This document shows, piece after piece, positions 23,754-33,500 of a stretch of 64,000 nucleotides of DNA; positions within the stretch are counted from its first letter, which is position 1, and the number at the start of each line of letters is the position of its first letter. This DNA is from Sphingomonas sp. 37zxx (GTDB taxonomy: Bacteria > Pseudomonadota > Alphaproteobacteria > Sphingomonadales > Sphingomonadaceae). The translations under genes and the position numbers were made by a program. The DNA lies in contig NZ_JROH01000006.1 in NCBI RefSeq assembly GCF_000786205.1, positions 31,108-95,107 on the forward strand, in the 5' to 3' direction. The notes under the pieces are model-generated. The model did not search any database. It had not been told where the DNA came from and saw only the letters and a program-made list of their open reading frames with translations.

Positions 23754-26741
23754 TCAGAAGCGCAGGCGCGCACCCGAATAGAAGCGGCGTCCGAACACGT
23801 CGTACACATTGGCGGCCGTATCGGTGCCGGTCGTGTTGAACGGCGAACCGGTCAGGATGTTCGGTGCCTTGGTGTCGAGCAGATTGTCTGCACCAACGAA
23901 CATTTCGAACTCGCGCGCCGCACGGAACGTCAACTGCGTGTCCATGTAGAAACGCGACGGCACCGAAACGCTGAACCGGTCGACTTCATATGCCGCCAGC
24001 GACAGATCGTCCTCATATGACTTGCCCAGCCACGTACCCGTCAGGTTGAAGCGGAAATCATCGTTCGTGAAGAACACCGACGAAGTGAACCGATCCTTGG
24101 GCGTACCGATTTCACCCGCGAAATTGTCGCGAGCCGCACCCGGCAGCGGCACTTCATAGCCACGGAAGGTGTGCGTGTAGGCAACGCGCATGCCGACATT
24201 GCCGCCGCCTGCGAAATTCACCGGCGCATTCAGCGTCAGCACCGCATCGATACCGTCGGTCATCAGCGTGCCGCCGTTGACTTGCGGGGCGTCGATGAAC
24301 TCGAGCGAACCCGCACTGTTGACCGACGTTGCGACCGAACGACGCTGAATCAGCGCGCACGATGCCTGGTTTGCCAACTGGTAGCACTGGTTCAGCGTGA
24401 ACGCGCGCGGCTGATCGGTGATCGTGTTGTCGACGTCGATGTTGAAATAATCGACCGACAGGCTGAGCCGCGAGAACAGGCCGGTTACGCCGAAATCGCC
24501 GGCGGTCAACACGCCGCCGATCGTCCACGAAGCAGACTTTTCCTCGTTCAGGTTCGGGTTGCCGCTGTTGAAGCCGCTGATCCCCTGAATGTCGAGCTGC
24601 GTCGCCGCGAACGCACCATTATTGGCAGCGATATTCGTCAACACGCCCGGTGCCGCGCGGCACGCAGCCGATACCGCAGTCGTGCTGGTCAGCGTCACGC
24701 CGACGCACGGATCGGAAATGCCCGTGGGGAAGGTCTGTGCCGGCCCCTGGAACAATTCGCCGATGTTCGGCGCACGCACCGACCGCGAATATGACCCGCG
24801 AAAGCGCAGACCGTTGACCGGAGCCCAGTCACCGCCTGCATTCCAGGTGTAGATCGTGCCGACGGTCGAATAGTCCGAGATACGACCCGAAGCACGCGCG
24901 TTCAGCGATTCGAAGAACGGCGTGTCCGACAGCAGCGGAATATTGACTTCGCCATAGACCTCGCGAACGTCGAACGACCCCGACGTATCGGGCAGCGCGT
25001 TGCCGCCATTCAGGCCGGCATTGGTCAGCGCGTCGTTATTCTCGCTGCTCGATTCACGACGATATTCGCCGCCCACCGCGAAGCCCAGCGGGCCTGCCGG
25101 CAGCTCGATGAACGATCCCGACAGATTGGCCTGAACCTGCTGCTGGGTGATGCGAGTCTGCAACGTCTGGTCGGCGGCGATGTAGCTGACCGCTGCCGGC
25201 GAGATGCTGCCCGCGCCATAGATGTTGACCGGGACGCAGCCCTGTGCCCGCGCACTGGAATCGGCGCAGACAATCGCGCCGCTGCTGTCGGTAACCGCGT
25301 TCAGCGCGTTGCGGAAATTGAGGACGTTGACCTGACCGTTCGACTGCTGCGATTCCGACGTCCGGCCGAAATTATAGCTGACGTCCCAGTTCAGATTCTG
25401 GGCGATCTTGCCTTCCAGACCGACCACAAAGCGATAGAAATCGCGGTTGGTCGAGCCGTTGCGCGTGCCGAATTCGCTGATGCGGCGGGCGAACTGGATG
25501 TCGCGGATGCCGTCGCCATTGGTGTCGGTCGCCGCGTTGAAGATCGCATCGGGAACGAACGGATTGCGGACAAGCACGCCGTTGACATTGGTTTGCAGCG
25601 GCATTGCACCACCGACGCCCGGGAATACGCCGCCGGTTTCATTCGACTGAAGCGCGAACGGCTCGATCTCACGCGATGAACGGGTGCTGGCATAGGTGCC
25701 TTCGGTAATCAGGCGGACGTTGTCCGTCATATCGAAATGGCCACGGGTCGCGAACAGGTAACGCTCGACCGGCACCGCGATGGTGCGGAATTGCTGGCGG
25801 TTGAAACCGTTGACCGCGCTGGAGAAGCCCTCCTGCAACGCGCCCGTCGGGCTGTACGTGAAGGTGCGGCCGCCTGCGGTAAACCGACCCTGCGGCGCGA
25901 AGCCCGACAATGCGGGCTCCGAGGGGATGCCGTAATCGGCCGGGTCGAAGGTCTCGAAGAAGAAGCTGTCGACATCGTCGACCCGCGTGTTCGCACGCTG
26001 GCGCGACAACAGGCCCTCTTCCTTCGAATAGCCGAAATGGACCATCATGTTCCCGCGGCCTTCGGCAAAATTGCCGCCGGCGGTGATGTTGGCCTGATAG
26101 CGGGGATCATCGCCGCGCTCGGTGATGCCGTATTGCGCGTTCGCCTCGACGCCCTCGAAATTGTCCTTGTAAATGAAGTTCACGACGCCCGCGACCGCGT
26201 CCGAACCGTAGAGCGACGACGAACCGCCGGTCAGCGTATCGACGCTCTGCAAGAACTGGGTCGGAATGACATTGGTGTCGACCGTGGCCGCACCGGGAAC
26301 ACCCGACACGACGCGCCGACCGTTGATCAGGACCAGCGTCCGCGCGGTGCCAAGGTTACGCAACTCGATCGAGGCGACACCGGTACCCGAGGTCAGGAAC
26401 GCGGTGTTGGTGCGCGACAGCGTCGGCGATCCGAACACGGGGTTTTCCTGCAACAGCTCCTGAACGTTGATGACGCCCGAATCGGTAATCTGCGCCGACG
26501 TGACCGACTGAATCGGTGCGATCGAGGTGATGTTCGGCGACGAAATGCGCGAACCGGTTACGACGATCGTATCGCCCTGATCGGCGTTCGCCTGACCAGC
26601 AGCCTGCGTCTCATCGGTCACCACGCCATCGGCATTTGCATCGACCGATTGTGCCTGGGCAACCACCGGCATCGACAGCAGCGCAAGCACGATCGCTGTC
26701 GGCGCGCTGGAATTGATCAACTTGTTTGTACGCTTACGCAT
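23754..26741 (-). CDS. TonB-dependent outer-membrane receptor 1
   Basis: A 995-residue receptor. A basic signal peptide (MRKRTNKLINSSAPTAIVLA..., cleaved near AQA-QS) is followed by a TonB-box-like GDTIVVTGSRI, a plug domain (TARTLVLINGRRV, TLTGGSSSLYGSDAVAGVVN) and a large beta-barrel ending RRFYSGARLRF with a C-terminal Phe. An AAGGGA site precedes the ATG at 26741. There is no FecR-type signalling extension. It belongs to the sphingomonad/caulobacter group of large receptors with the GSDAVAGVVN plug motif, whose substrates are often peptides, glycans or siderophores; the substrate here is unknown. A co-directional 2OG oxygenase gene lies upstream. Confidence 0.93.
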   Translation of the reverse strand: MRKRTNKLINSSAPTAIVLALLSMPVVAQAQSVDANADGVVTDETQAAGQANADQGDTIVVTGSRISSPNITSIAPIQSVTSAQITDSGVINVQELLQENPVFGSPTLSRTNTAFLTSGTGVASIELRNLGTARTLVLINGRRVVSGVPGAATVDTNVIPTQFLQSVDTLTGGSSSLYGSDAVAGVVNFIYKDNFEGVEANAQYGITERGDDPRYQANITAGGNFAEGRGNMMVHFGYSKEEGLLSRQRANTRVDDVDSFFFETFDPADYGIPSEPALSGFAPQGRFTAGGRTFTYSPTGALQEGFSSAVNGFNRQQFRTIAVPVERYLFATRGHFDMTDNVRLITEGTYASTRSSREIEPFALQSNETGGVFPGVGGAMPLQTNVNGVLVRNPFVPDAIFNAATDTNGDGIRDIQFARRISEFGTRNGSTNRDFYRFVVGLEGKIAQNLNWDVSYNFGRTSESQQSNGQVNVLNFRNALNAVTDSSGAIVCADSSARAQGCVPVNIYGAGSISPAAVSYIAADQTLQTRITQQQVQANLSGSFIELPAGPLGFAVGGEYRRESSSENNDALTNAGLNGGNALPDTSGSFDVREVYGEVNIPLLSDTPFFESLNARASGRISDYSTVGTIYTWNAGGDWAPVNGLRFRGSYSRSVRAPNIGELFQGPAQTFPTGISDPCVGVTLTSTTAVSAACRAAPGVLTNIAANNGAFAATQLDIQGISGFNSGNPNLNEEKSASWTIGGVLTAGDFGVTGLFSRLSLSVDYFNIDVDNTITDQPRAFTLNQCYQLANQASCALIQRRSVATSVNSAGSLEFIDAPQVNGGTLMTDGIDAVLTLNAPVNFAGGGNVGMRVAYTHTFRGYEVPLPGAARDNFAGEIGTPKDRFTSSVFFTNDDFRFNLTGTWLGKSYEDDLSLAAYEVDRFSVSVPSRFYMDTQLTFRAAREFEMFVGADNLLDTKAPNILTGSPFNTTGTDTAANVYDVFGRRFYSGARLRF

Positions 26742-26977
26742 CAACGCTACATCCCTTTTACAACACATGGCGGGGCCACACACTCGTCCCGCACTGCAAC
26801 AGGCCCCAACACGACCTGGGGCGCCCCCGTCGCCGCTGTTGGCCGCCGATGCAAATAAAACAGACGGTTATGGACGGTTTAGCGGCGAGGTGTCACCGAT
26901 ATGCCACGCCGGGCGATCGGCGGTGGGCGACGAAACACTACGCGCTTTGCCGCAGAAATCCGCCACAGGCGACCGGT
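26742..26977 (-). promoter_or_regulatory. 236-base gap upstream of receptor 1
   Basis: This gap separates the oxygenase stop from the receptor start on the same strand and is long enough for an independent promoter. I see no clear -35/-10 pair, no riboswitch-like fold and no conserved repeat in it. Confidence 0.3.
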
Positions 26978-27706
26978 TCAGGCGGTACCACCCCGCAGCC
27001 AGCCGGTGATCGAATAGCGACGATAGGCCGCCGCTTTGCTCACCTGGGAAACACTATGCATTTGCGGCACCGCGAACAGGTTGAGCGTGCCGAGGGTGGG
27101 CGCGAACCCCTCGATGCTATTTGCGCCGTCACCGTGAAACAGCAGCAACCCGCCCCATTCGGCGCGCCAGGTGGGCGTCAATCCAAGGACATAGGCAGCG
27201 TGGCGATGCTTGCCCGCGACCTGATCATCATGCCCGGTAAGAAAATCGCCGGGCGAATATGCTGTTGCCTGGGCATCGGCAAAGGCAATCGCGGTATTGC
27301 CGGTAATCCGGCGCAGGGCATCACGGGCTTCGCCCTGCGACAACCAAGCAGCAAAAGCCGCAAGCGGATCGCCCGACTGGACTCGCTGCCCCGCATCGTC
27401 AGGCACACGAATGGTTTCGTAGCGATATTGAAAGCCGTGCCGCGCACTGGCGTGGATCGCGTTTTCCAGCGCCGCGCGCTGATCATCGGTCAATGCCGCC
27501 TGGCCCGCGCGATCGAGTTCGATCACGCGCTCAGTGCTGTTCAACACCTGTATCCAATCCGTTCGCGCGCGCAGGTGCATATGCCAGGCCAACGCAGTTT
27601 CAGGCGCAAGGAAATCGACAATCTGTAATCGGCGATGCTGGGCGAAATGCTTCGCCAGCGCATCGATGTCGAGCAAGGGGTTCAGCGCTAGCGGGGGCAC
27701 AGACAT
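26978..27706 (-). CDS. 2OG-Fe(II) oxygenase, Ofd1/Tpa1-like (paralogue 1)
   Basis: A 242-residue double-stranded beta-helix dioxygenase. Iron ligands are His159 and Asp161 (in FLTGHDDQVAGKHR) and His217 (in VPQMHSVSQV); the Arg of RRYSITGWLR would bind 2-oxoglutarate. The pattern R-AYVL...W-GG...L-LFAVP...H-V...R-SITGW resembles prolyl hydroxylases of the Ofd1/Tpa1/OGFOD1 group. The start MSVPPLALNPLLD matches the paralogue encoded divergently at 27877, with which it shares LALNPxLDxxALAxxFA. It is upstream of receptor 1 on the same strand. The hydroxylated substrate is unknown. Confidence 0.85.
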   Translation of the reverse strand: MSVPPLALNPLLDIDALAKHFAQHRRLQIVDFLAPETALAWHMHLRARTDWIQVLNSTERVIELDRAGQAALTDDQRAALENAIHASARHGFQYRYETIRVPDDAGQRVQSGDPLAAFAAWLSQGEARDALRRITGNTAIAFADAQATAYSPGDFLTGHDDQVAGKHRHAAYVLGLTPTWRAEWGGLLLFHGDGANSIEGFAPTLGTLNLFAVPQMHSVSQVSKAAAYRRYSITGWLRGGTA

Positions 27707-27876
27707 GCCCGCGTGATGGCATAGCCGCCGGCGGAAGAAAACGGGTGCCGCATGCGCCGGCCCGCTATTTGCGCCCAGAGCCGAGGCTTGCGGCACCAGC
27801 TTGTTCTCACAGGGGTTGAGGTGCACAAGCCGGGGCGGCATGGTGCCGTTCATCACCACAGCGCACCGGACCTGCC
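27707..27876. promoter_or_regulatory. Divergent intergenic region between two oxygenase genes
   Basis: 170 bases lie between the divergent starts at 27706 and 27877. Promoters for both directions of the receptor/oxygenase cluster must lie here or just inside the genes. I could not pick a convincing sigma-70 pair or operator by eye. Confidence 0.35.
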
Positions 27877-28626
27877 ATGTCGTCGCCCGCAACCCCTGCA
27901 CTTCATCTGCTGGCGCTCAATCCGGATCTTGATCGGGCGGCCCTTGCCGCGCAATTCGCACGCGACGGCAGGCTGCAAATCCGCGATGTGCTGCAACCGG
28001 CTGCCGCCCGGGAATTGCGCGCGATCCTGGCGCGCGGCACCGAATGGGGTCTTGCCTGGCAGGCGGGTGCCGAAGGCCCGCGCGCCGCCCGCGCTGCCGC
28101 CTTTGCCGCGATGCCAGCAGCCGAACGCACCCAGATCGGACAATCGGTGTCGCAATCGGCTGCGCGCGGCGATTATGCCTTCACCTATGCGCGCTACCCC
28201 ATTTTGGATGCGTATCTGGAGCGCTGGCATCCCGATTCACCGCACGAAATCCTGTTCGAGCACATCAATGACCAGCCCTTCCTGAATCTGGTGCGCGACG
28301 TGACCGGCATGGCCGAATTGGTAAAGGCCGATGCCCAGGCGACGTTGTTCGGCCCCACCCATTTCCTGGCACAGCATGCCGACAGCCATGTCGGCGAGGG
28401 CTGGCGAATTGCCTATGTGCTGAGCCTGGCGGCGGACGACTGGAATCCCGATTGGGGCGGCTATCTCAATTTCTATGACGATGATGGTGATATCGTTGCG
28501 GGATACCGGCCACGCTTCAACGCGCTGAGCCTGTTTGCGGTGCCCCGCCTCCACGCGGTCAGCTATGTCGCGCCGTTCGCGCCGGTTGGCCGGTTTTCGA
28601 TCACCGGCTGGTTCCGCGATCGGTGA
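27877..28626 (+). CDS. 2OG-Fe(II) oxygenase, Ofd1/Tpa1-like (paralogue 2)
   Basis: A 249-residue dioxygenase, a clear paralogue of the divergent gene. Iron ligands are His167 and Asp169 (in FLAQHADSHVG) and His226 (in VPRLHAVSYV); GRFSITGWFR supplies the 2-oxoglutarate Arg. WNPDWGGYLNFYDDDGDIVAGYRPRFNALSLFAVP is the typical Ofd1-like core. It has a ~15-residue insertion relative to paralogue 1 between the N-terminal helix and the barrel. The TPR/oxygenase gene follows after 16 bases, so the two form an operon. Substrate unknown. Confidence 0.87.
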   Translation: MSSPATPALHLLALNPDLDRAALAAQFARDGRLQIRDVLQPAAARELRAILARGTEWGLAWQAGAEGPRAARAAAFAAMPAAERTQIGQSVSQSAARGDYAFTYARYPILDAYLERWHPDSPHEILFEHINDQPFLNLVRDVTGMAELVKADAQATLFGPTHFLAQHADSHVGEGWRIAYVLSLAADDWNPDWGGYLNFYDDDGDIVAGYRPRFNALSLFAVPRLHAVSYVAPFAPVGRFSITGWFRDR

Positions 28627-28642
28627 TCAGGCGGAATACACC

Positions 28643-30424
28643 ATGACCGACGCCAATGCGCTGTTCGCCGCCGCCGAACAGGCGCTGGCCGCAGGACGGA
28701 TCGACGATGCGCGCAAGGCGCTGGCCACCGTCCTTCGCGCGGTGGGCGAGCATCCCGCCGTCCTGCATCTGGCCGCGCTGGTCGAGAAAAAGGCTGGTGC
28801 CGGGGACGCTGCAAAACAGTTTTTCCGCCGTGCGCTGAAGGTCGCGCCGCAAGACCCGGCGATCCACGGCAACCATGCGAATCTGCTGGGCGATCTGGGC
28901 GAGAGCGACGCGGCGCTGGCGGCATATGAGCGCGCCTTGGCGATTGCGCCCGGGTTCATCGACGCGCGCTATAATCATGCGCTGCTGTTGCACCGCCTCC
29001 ATCGATCGCACGAAGCGCTGGCCGATCTCGAACGGGTGACACGCGAGTCGCCGTTGCTGGCAAAGGGGCATGCCGCACAGGGGCAGATATTGCGATCGAT
29101 CGAACGGATCGACGAAGCCGCCGCCGCATATGACCGGGCACTGGCGATCGAACCGATGCGGCCCGTGGCGCGCCACGCCCGCGCCCGGATCGCGATGGAG
29201 CGCGGCGAGTCCGATGCCGCCGAACGGTATCGCGTGGCGCTGACCGCACAACCCGATGATATCGAACTAATCCTTGGCCTTGCCGAGGCGATGGCCGCAG
29301 TCGGCGATCCGGGCGCGGTGCCCTATCTGACCCGCGCGGTGCGGACGCAACCAAGCTGGGCCGAAGGTCATGCGCGATTGGCGGCGATGCGTGCCGAGGC
29401 CGGGGAAGGCGCGGATTTCGCCGAGCATTTCGACGCGGCGATCACGGCAAATCCTGGCGATTTCGCACTACGGCAAGCGCATTGGCGCGCCTTGGCCGCT
29501 GCCGGCGATGGCACTGCGGCGCGGGCCGCGATCGACGCCACGATCGCCGCGCTTGGGCGTGACGACGTGATTACGCTGATCGAGGCGGCAAATCTGGCCA
29601 GCGAGACGGGCGATTTGGCTGCCGCCGAGCGGACGCTTTCGGGTCTACCGCAGGATTCGGCGGTGTTGGCAGCGCGCGGGCGAAACAGCTTGCGTGCTGG
29701 CGATGCGCAGGCCGCTGCCGCACTGCTGGAACGTGCAATTGCGCTTCAGCCCGGTTTGATTGCAGGCTGGGCGCATCTTTCGCTCGCCTGGCGATTGCTG
29801 GGGGACGATCGCCACCAATGGCTGTGTGAGCTGCCGGGGCTGGTGGCGGCCATCGACTTGGGCCTCGACCAGGAATGGATCGAGCAGCTTGGCGATACGC
29901 TGCGCGCGATCCATCGCACCCGCGCTCATCCGCTGGGGCAATCGCTGCGCGGCGGCACGCAAACCCAGGGGCGGCTATTCTGGCGGACCGAACCCGCATT
30001 GCGGGCGCTGCATGCGCGGCTGGCCCAGGCGGTGGACACGCACCGGCGGGCATTGCCGCCCCATGATGCCGCGCACCCACTGCTGCGCCACCGTGACACG
30101 GCGATGCGAATAACCGGAAGCTGGTCGGTGCAGCTGGCAAGAAGCGGGTTTCACGTCCAGCACATCCATCCCGAGGGATTGCTCAGTTCGGCGCTGTATG
30201 TCGCCCTGCCCGATCGCACGAGCGACGCCGACCCTCAGGCCGGATGGCTCGAACTGGGTCGCCCGCCTGCCGAACTCGGGCTGGACCTGGCTCCGATCAC
30301 CACGATCGAACCGCGCGTCGGCAGACTGGCATTATTTCCCAGCTATCTGTTCCACGGCACCCGGCCCTTCAGCAATGGCACCCGGCTGACCGTGGCATTC
30401 GACGTGACGACCGCGAACGACTGA
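28643..30424 (+). CDS. TPR protein with C-terminal putative 2OG-Fe(II) oxygenase domain
   Basis: A 593-residue protein. Residues ~1-390 are tandem tetratricopeptide-type repeats (for example AVLHLAALVEKKAGAGDAA, AALAAYERALAIAPGF, EAAAAYDRALAIEPM). Residues ~470-590 match the PF13759-type oxygenase: HVQHIHPEGLLSSALYVALP with His507 and His509, then GRLALFPSYLFHGTRPF with His571 and RLTVAFDV with the terminal Arg. The first metal pair is His-x-His rather than His-x-Asp. The TPR part probably grips a protein or peptide substrate. It is 16 bases downstream of the second small oxygenase and convergent with receptor 2. Confidence 0.85.
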   Translation: MTDANALFAAAEQALAAGRIDDARKALATVLRAVGEHPAVLHLAALVEKKAGAGDAAKQFFRRALKVAPQDPAIHGNHANLLGDLGESDAALAAYERALAIAPGFIDARYNHALLLHRLHRSHEALADLERVTRESPLLAKGHAAQGQILRSIERIDEAAAAYDRALAIEPMRPVARHARARIAMERGESDAAERYRVALTAQPDDIELILGLAEAMAAVGDPGAVPYLTRAVRTQPSWAEGHARLAAMRAEAGEGADFAEHFDAAITANPGDFALRQAHWRALAAAGDGTAARAAIDATIAALGRDDVITLIEAANLASETGDLAAAERTLSGLPQDSAVLAARGRNSLRAGDAQAAAALLERAIALQPGLIAGWAHLSLAWRLLGDDRHQWLCELPGLVAAIDLGLDQEWIEQLGDTLRAIHRTRAHPLGQSLRGGTQTQGRLFWRTEPALRALHARLAQAVDTHRRALPPHDAAHPLLRHRDTAMRITGSWSVQLARSGFHVQHIHPEGLLSSALYVALPDRTSDADPQAGWLELGRPPAELGLDLAPITTIEPRVGRLALFPSYLFHGTRPFSNGTRLTVAFDVTTAND

Positions 30425-30460
30425 ACCGGCAATTGCCGGCTCGTCTATCGGCGGCAGACA

Positions 30461-30491
30461 AAAAAAGGGCGGCAGGTAGAACCCGCCGCCC
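30461..30491 (-). terminator. Intrinsic terminator after receptor 2
   Basis: A GGGCGGC/GCCGCCC stem is followed, on the minus strand, by a run of seven T, a textbook terminator for the receptor gene ending at 30513. A second small palindrome, CCGGCAATTGCCGG (30426-30439), lies right after the TPR-oxygenase stop on the plus strand. Confidence 0.8.
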
Positions 30492-30512
30492 CTCATACAT
30501 GCGTTTCGCGCC

Positions 30513-33500
30513 TTAGAAGCGCATCTGCGCCGAGACGAAGAAGTCGCGACCCAGCACATCGAACACGCCGGGGAAAGTGTTGGCCTGCTGAGCGCCGGCA
30601 CCGAGCACCGGTGGCTGCTTGTCGAACAGGTTGTTGATACCGGCGGTCAGCGTCAGATTGTCGCTGGCCTGCATGGCAAACGTCAAATCGAACTGGCTAT
30701 AGGCATCGATATTCTGGACGACGTAGGCTGGGCTGTCAGCTTCGGTTGCGCCAACATGCCGCCACCGGACGCTGGTCAGCAGCGGGCCGTCGGTGAACGA
30801 GACGCGGCCGGTCCACTTCCAGATCGGCGTCGGCTGGAGGCAAGTTACCCCATATTTTCCGGCGCATTCGATGATATCATCCGGCAAGTCAACCAACGGT
30901 GTTGTATTGTTCCGGAGGGTGTACGTGGCGAGGAAGTTAAAGTTCAGGCGCGATTCTTCACCTAAAAGACCAAAGCCTACACGAGTCGTAAAGTCGGCCT
31001 GAAAATCGATGCCCTCGACTTCCAGTGAAGCCAAGTTTGCCTCGCTAGCCTGGACCACAAACGGCGGACCCGAGATTACCCCCTGGGTATCACGTGAGAT
31101 CAGACCGCAAAGTGCGCTGTTCGCATTCTGAATGGTAAGGTAGCAGAGATTGAGAATGTTGGCGACACCGCCACCGGCTTCCGAAACCGCCTTGTCGATG
31201 GTGATATTATAGTAATCTACCTGAACGGTCAGCCCAGGGATGAAGCGCGGCTGCAGCACGACGCCGGCTGTGTAAGTATCGGCAGTTTCCTCAGTTAGAT
31301 TTGGATTGCCACCAAAGGCACCCTGCACCTGGGGATTTGGCTGAAGGAAGTTCTGACCAACATTCGATGCCGGAACTCCGGTCGCGATGCAAACGTCGCG
31401 CAGTGGGCCGGGAGCCGCTGCTGCGGCAGTAGCGCAATGATCGGTCGCCTGCGGGAAACCGACCGACTGACCGCCGAACAGCTCGCCCACGTTAGGAGCG
31501 CGGATGGCGCGCTGATACTGGCCGCAGAACATGATGTCGCGGATCGGCGCAAACTTCACGCCGCCCGAATAGGCCCAAACGCCACCCACTGCTTCAAGCG
31601 AATAGTCCGAATAACGGAATGAACCGTCGAGCTCGAGGCTGTGGATGAAATTATCGGTCACCAGGGGAACGACGAGTTCGCCGAAAGCTTCACGCGACGT
31701 GTAAGAGCCCTGCGTTGGCTGACCCGCATTGAAGCCAACCACATCGCCCGACGACAATGCCGTATCGGGGATGAAACGGCTGCCCATGCGACGCCATTCA
31801 ACGCCCGCAGCGAACTGCACCGGCGCGCTGGACGTAGGCAGGTTGAACAATGGCCCCGACACGCTGGCGTTCGCGACTTCGAGTTCAGAGATCTCACCGT
31901 TCTGCGCCAGGATCGAAATCTGATCGACGCATGCATCGCTCAACTGGCGTTCACCGAACACATTGCAGGTGCCGTTGGCCGCAAGACGCGTGAACGCGCT
32001 ACGCGACACATTGCCCAACTGAACCGACGCATTCCGCGTCCGCGAATACATATAATAGGCGTCGTAGTTCAGGCTGTTCAGGATCTCGCCCTTGAAACCC
32101 GCAAGAACGCGATAGGCGCTGCGGTCATCCTCGACGTTCCGCGAATTGATCGAATTCGTCCGCGAATTGACCTGCAACCGAACCGAACCAGGCTGCAACG
32201 CGCCAAACTGCCCGGTGCCAGCCGTGAACGCACCGAAAGGATTGCCGCAAACAGGTGCACCGGCTGCGGTCACACCGCACGCCGCTGCTGCCGCGATAGC
32301 AGCCTGCTGGTTAGTGGCAATGGTCGAGAGCTGGGCAAAGTCATTTGCAGAAACCAAGCCCTGAATCGCCGAAAGCTGGAAATCAACGTTCTGCGTAATC
32401 GGCGTCGGTGCCAGTTCGTTCTGCACCCGGTTATTGATATAGGTGAATTCGGCGTAGGCAGTCACACCCTTGGTGACTTCATATTCACCATAGCCGCCAA
32501 TCATCCAGCGTTCCTGCGGGACCATCAGGAAGTTGTCGGGTGCGAAGTTATACGAATTATTAGCAGCGTTGTACGGCGTACTTGTTCCTGGGGTTCCAAA
32601 GAAAGCGCCTGCGCCAGGATAGTTGGTACCCTCAGCGATCGTGAAACAGCCGGCATTCCGAGGAGGCTGACCAGTGCCGCCGCAGCTTGCATTGGCACCA
32701 CCGATCGAACCGGGCGCGCCGACGGTGATCGTCGGCGAAGCGACGAATCGGCCTTGCGGAACGCCCGCCGAGCCCTGAGGGATCAGGTTACCTGCGCTGT
32801 CACCCAACGCGAAACGCGAAAAGTCTCGGGCAGACTGGAAGATGCTGCCGCGCTTGTTGTACTCGCCGTAAATCGTAACATGGCCACGATTGTCGGGCAG
32901 CTGGGTGCCCAGCGCCATGTTTACGTTGAAGCGGCTGCCATCGCCCCGTTCGGTAATGCTGTACTGCGTGCCGACTTCAAGCCCTTCAAGATCGGTACGC
33001 AGGTTGAAGTTCACCACGCCCGCCAGTGCATCTGACCCATAAACCGCCGAACCGCCGCCGGTCTGGACCTGAACGTCGCGGAGCAAGAAGGCAGGAATTG
33101 TATTAAGATCGACCACCTGCGAGGTGTCATGGAACATATAGCGCCGGCCGTTCACCAGCACGAGGGTACGCTGAGCGCCAAGGCCACGAAGATCGAGCTC
33201 CGAGACGCCACCGCCGGGATTGTTCGAAAACTGATTAACGCCAGGAATGACCTGCGGCAGCGTGTTAATCACCTGCTCGACGTTCACAGCACCCGACAGC
33301 TTGAATTCTTCAGCCGAAACGATGGCGAGCGGGCTGGTCGAGCTGATGTCGGCGCGGCGGATGCGCGAACCGGTGATGACGATCGATTCCTGCTGCTCTT
33401 CTGCAACCTGATCGGTTTCCTGGACGGTGACCGGCGCGGCGACGGCGAGTACGGTCGGGGCGTTCTCAGCTACGTCATTCGCATAGGCGGGCTGCACGGC

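Noticed and set aside
26742..26977. Possible cobalamin or iron riboswitch upstream of receptor 1
   Set aside because: No B12-box or comparable conserved motif could be found; the receptor substrate stays unknown.
31641..33035. Plus-strand open frame of 464 codons inside receptor 2
   Set aside because: It is the reverse-strand shadow of the TonB-dependent receptor and lacks any family signature.
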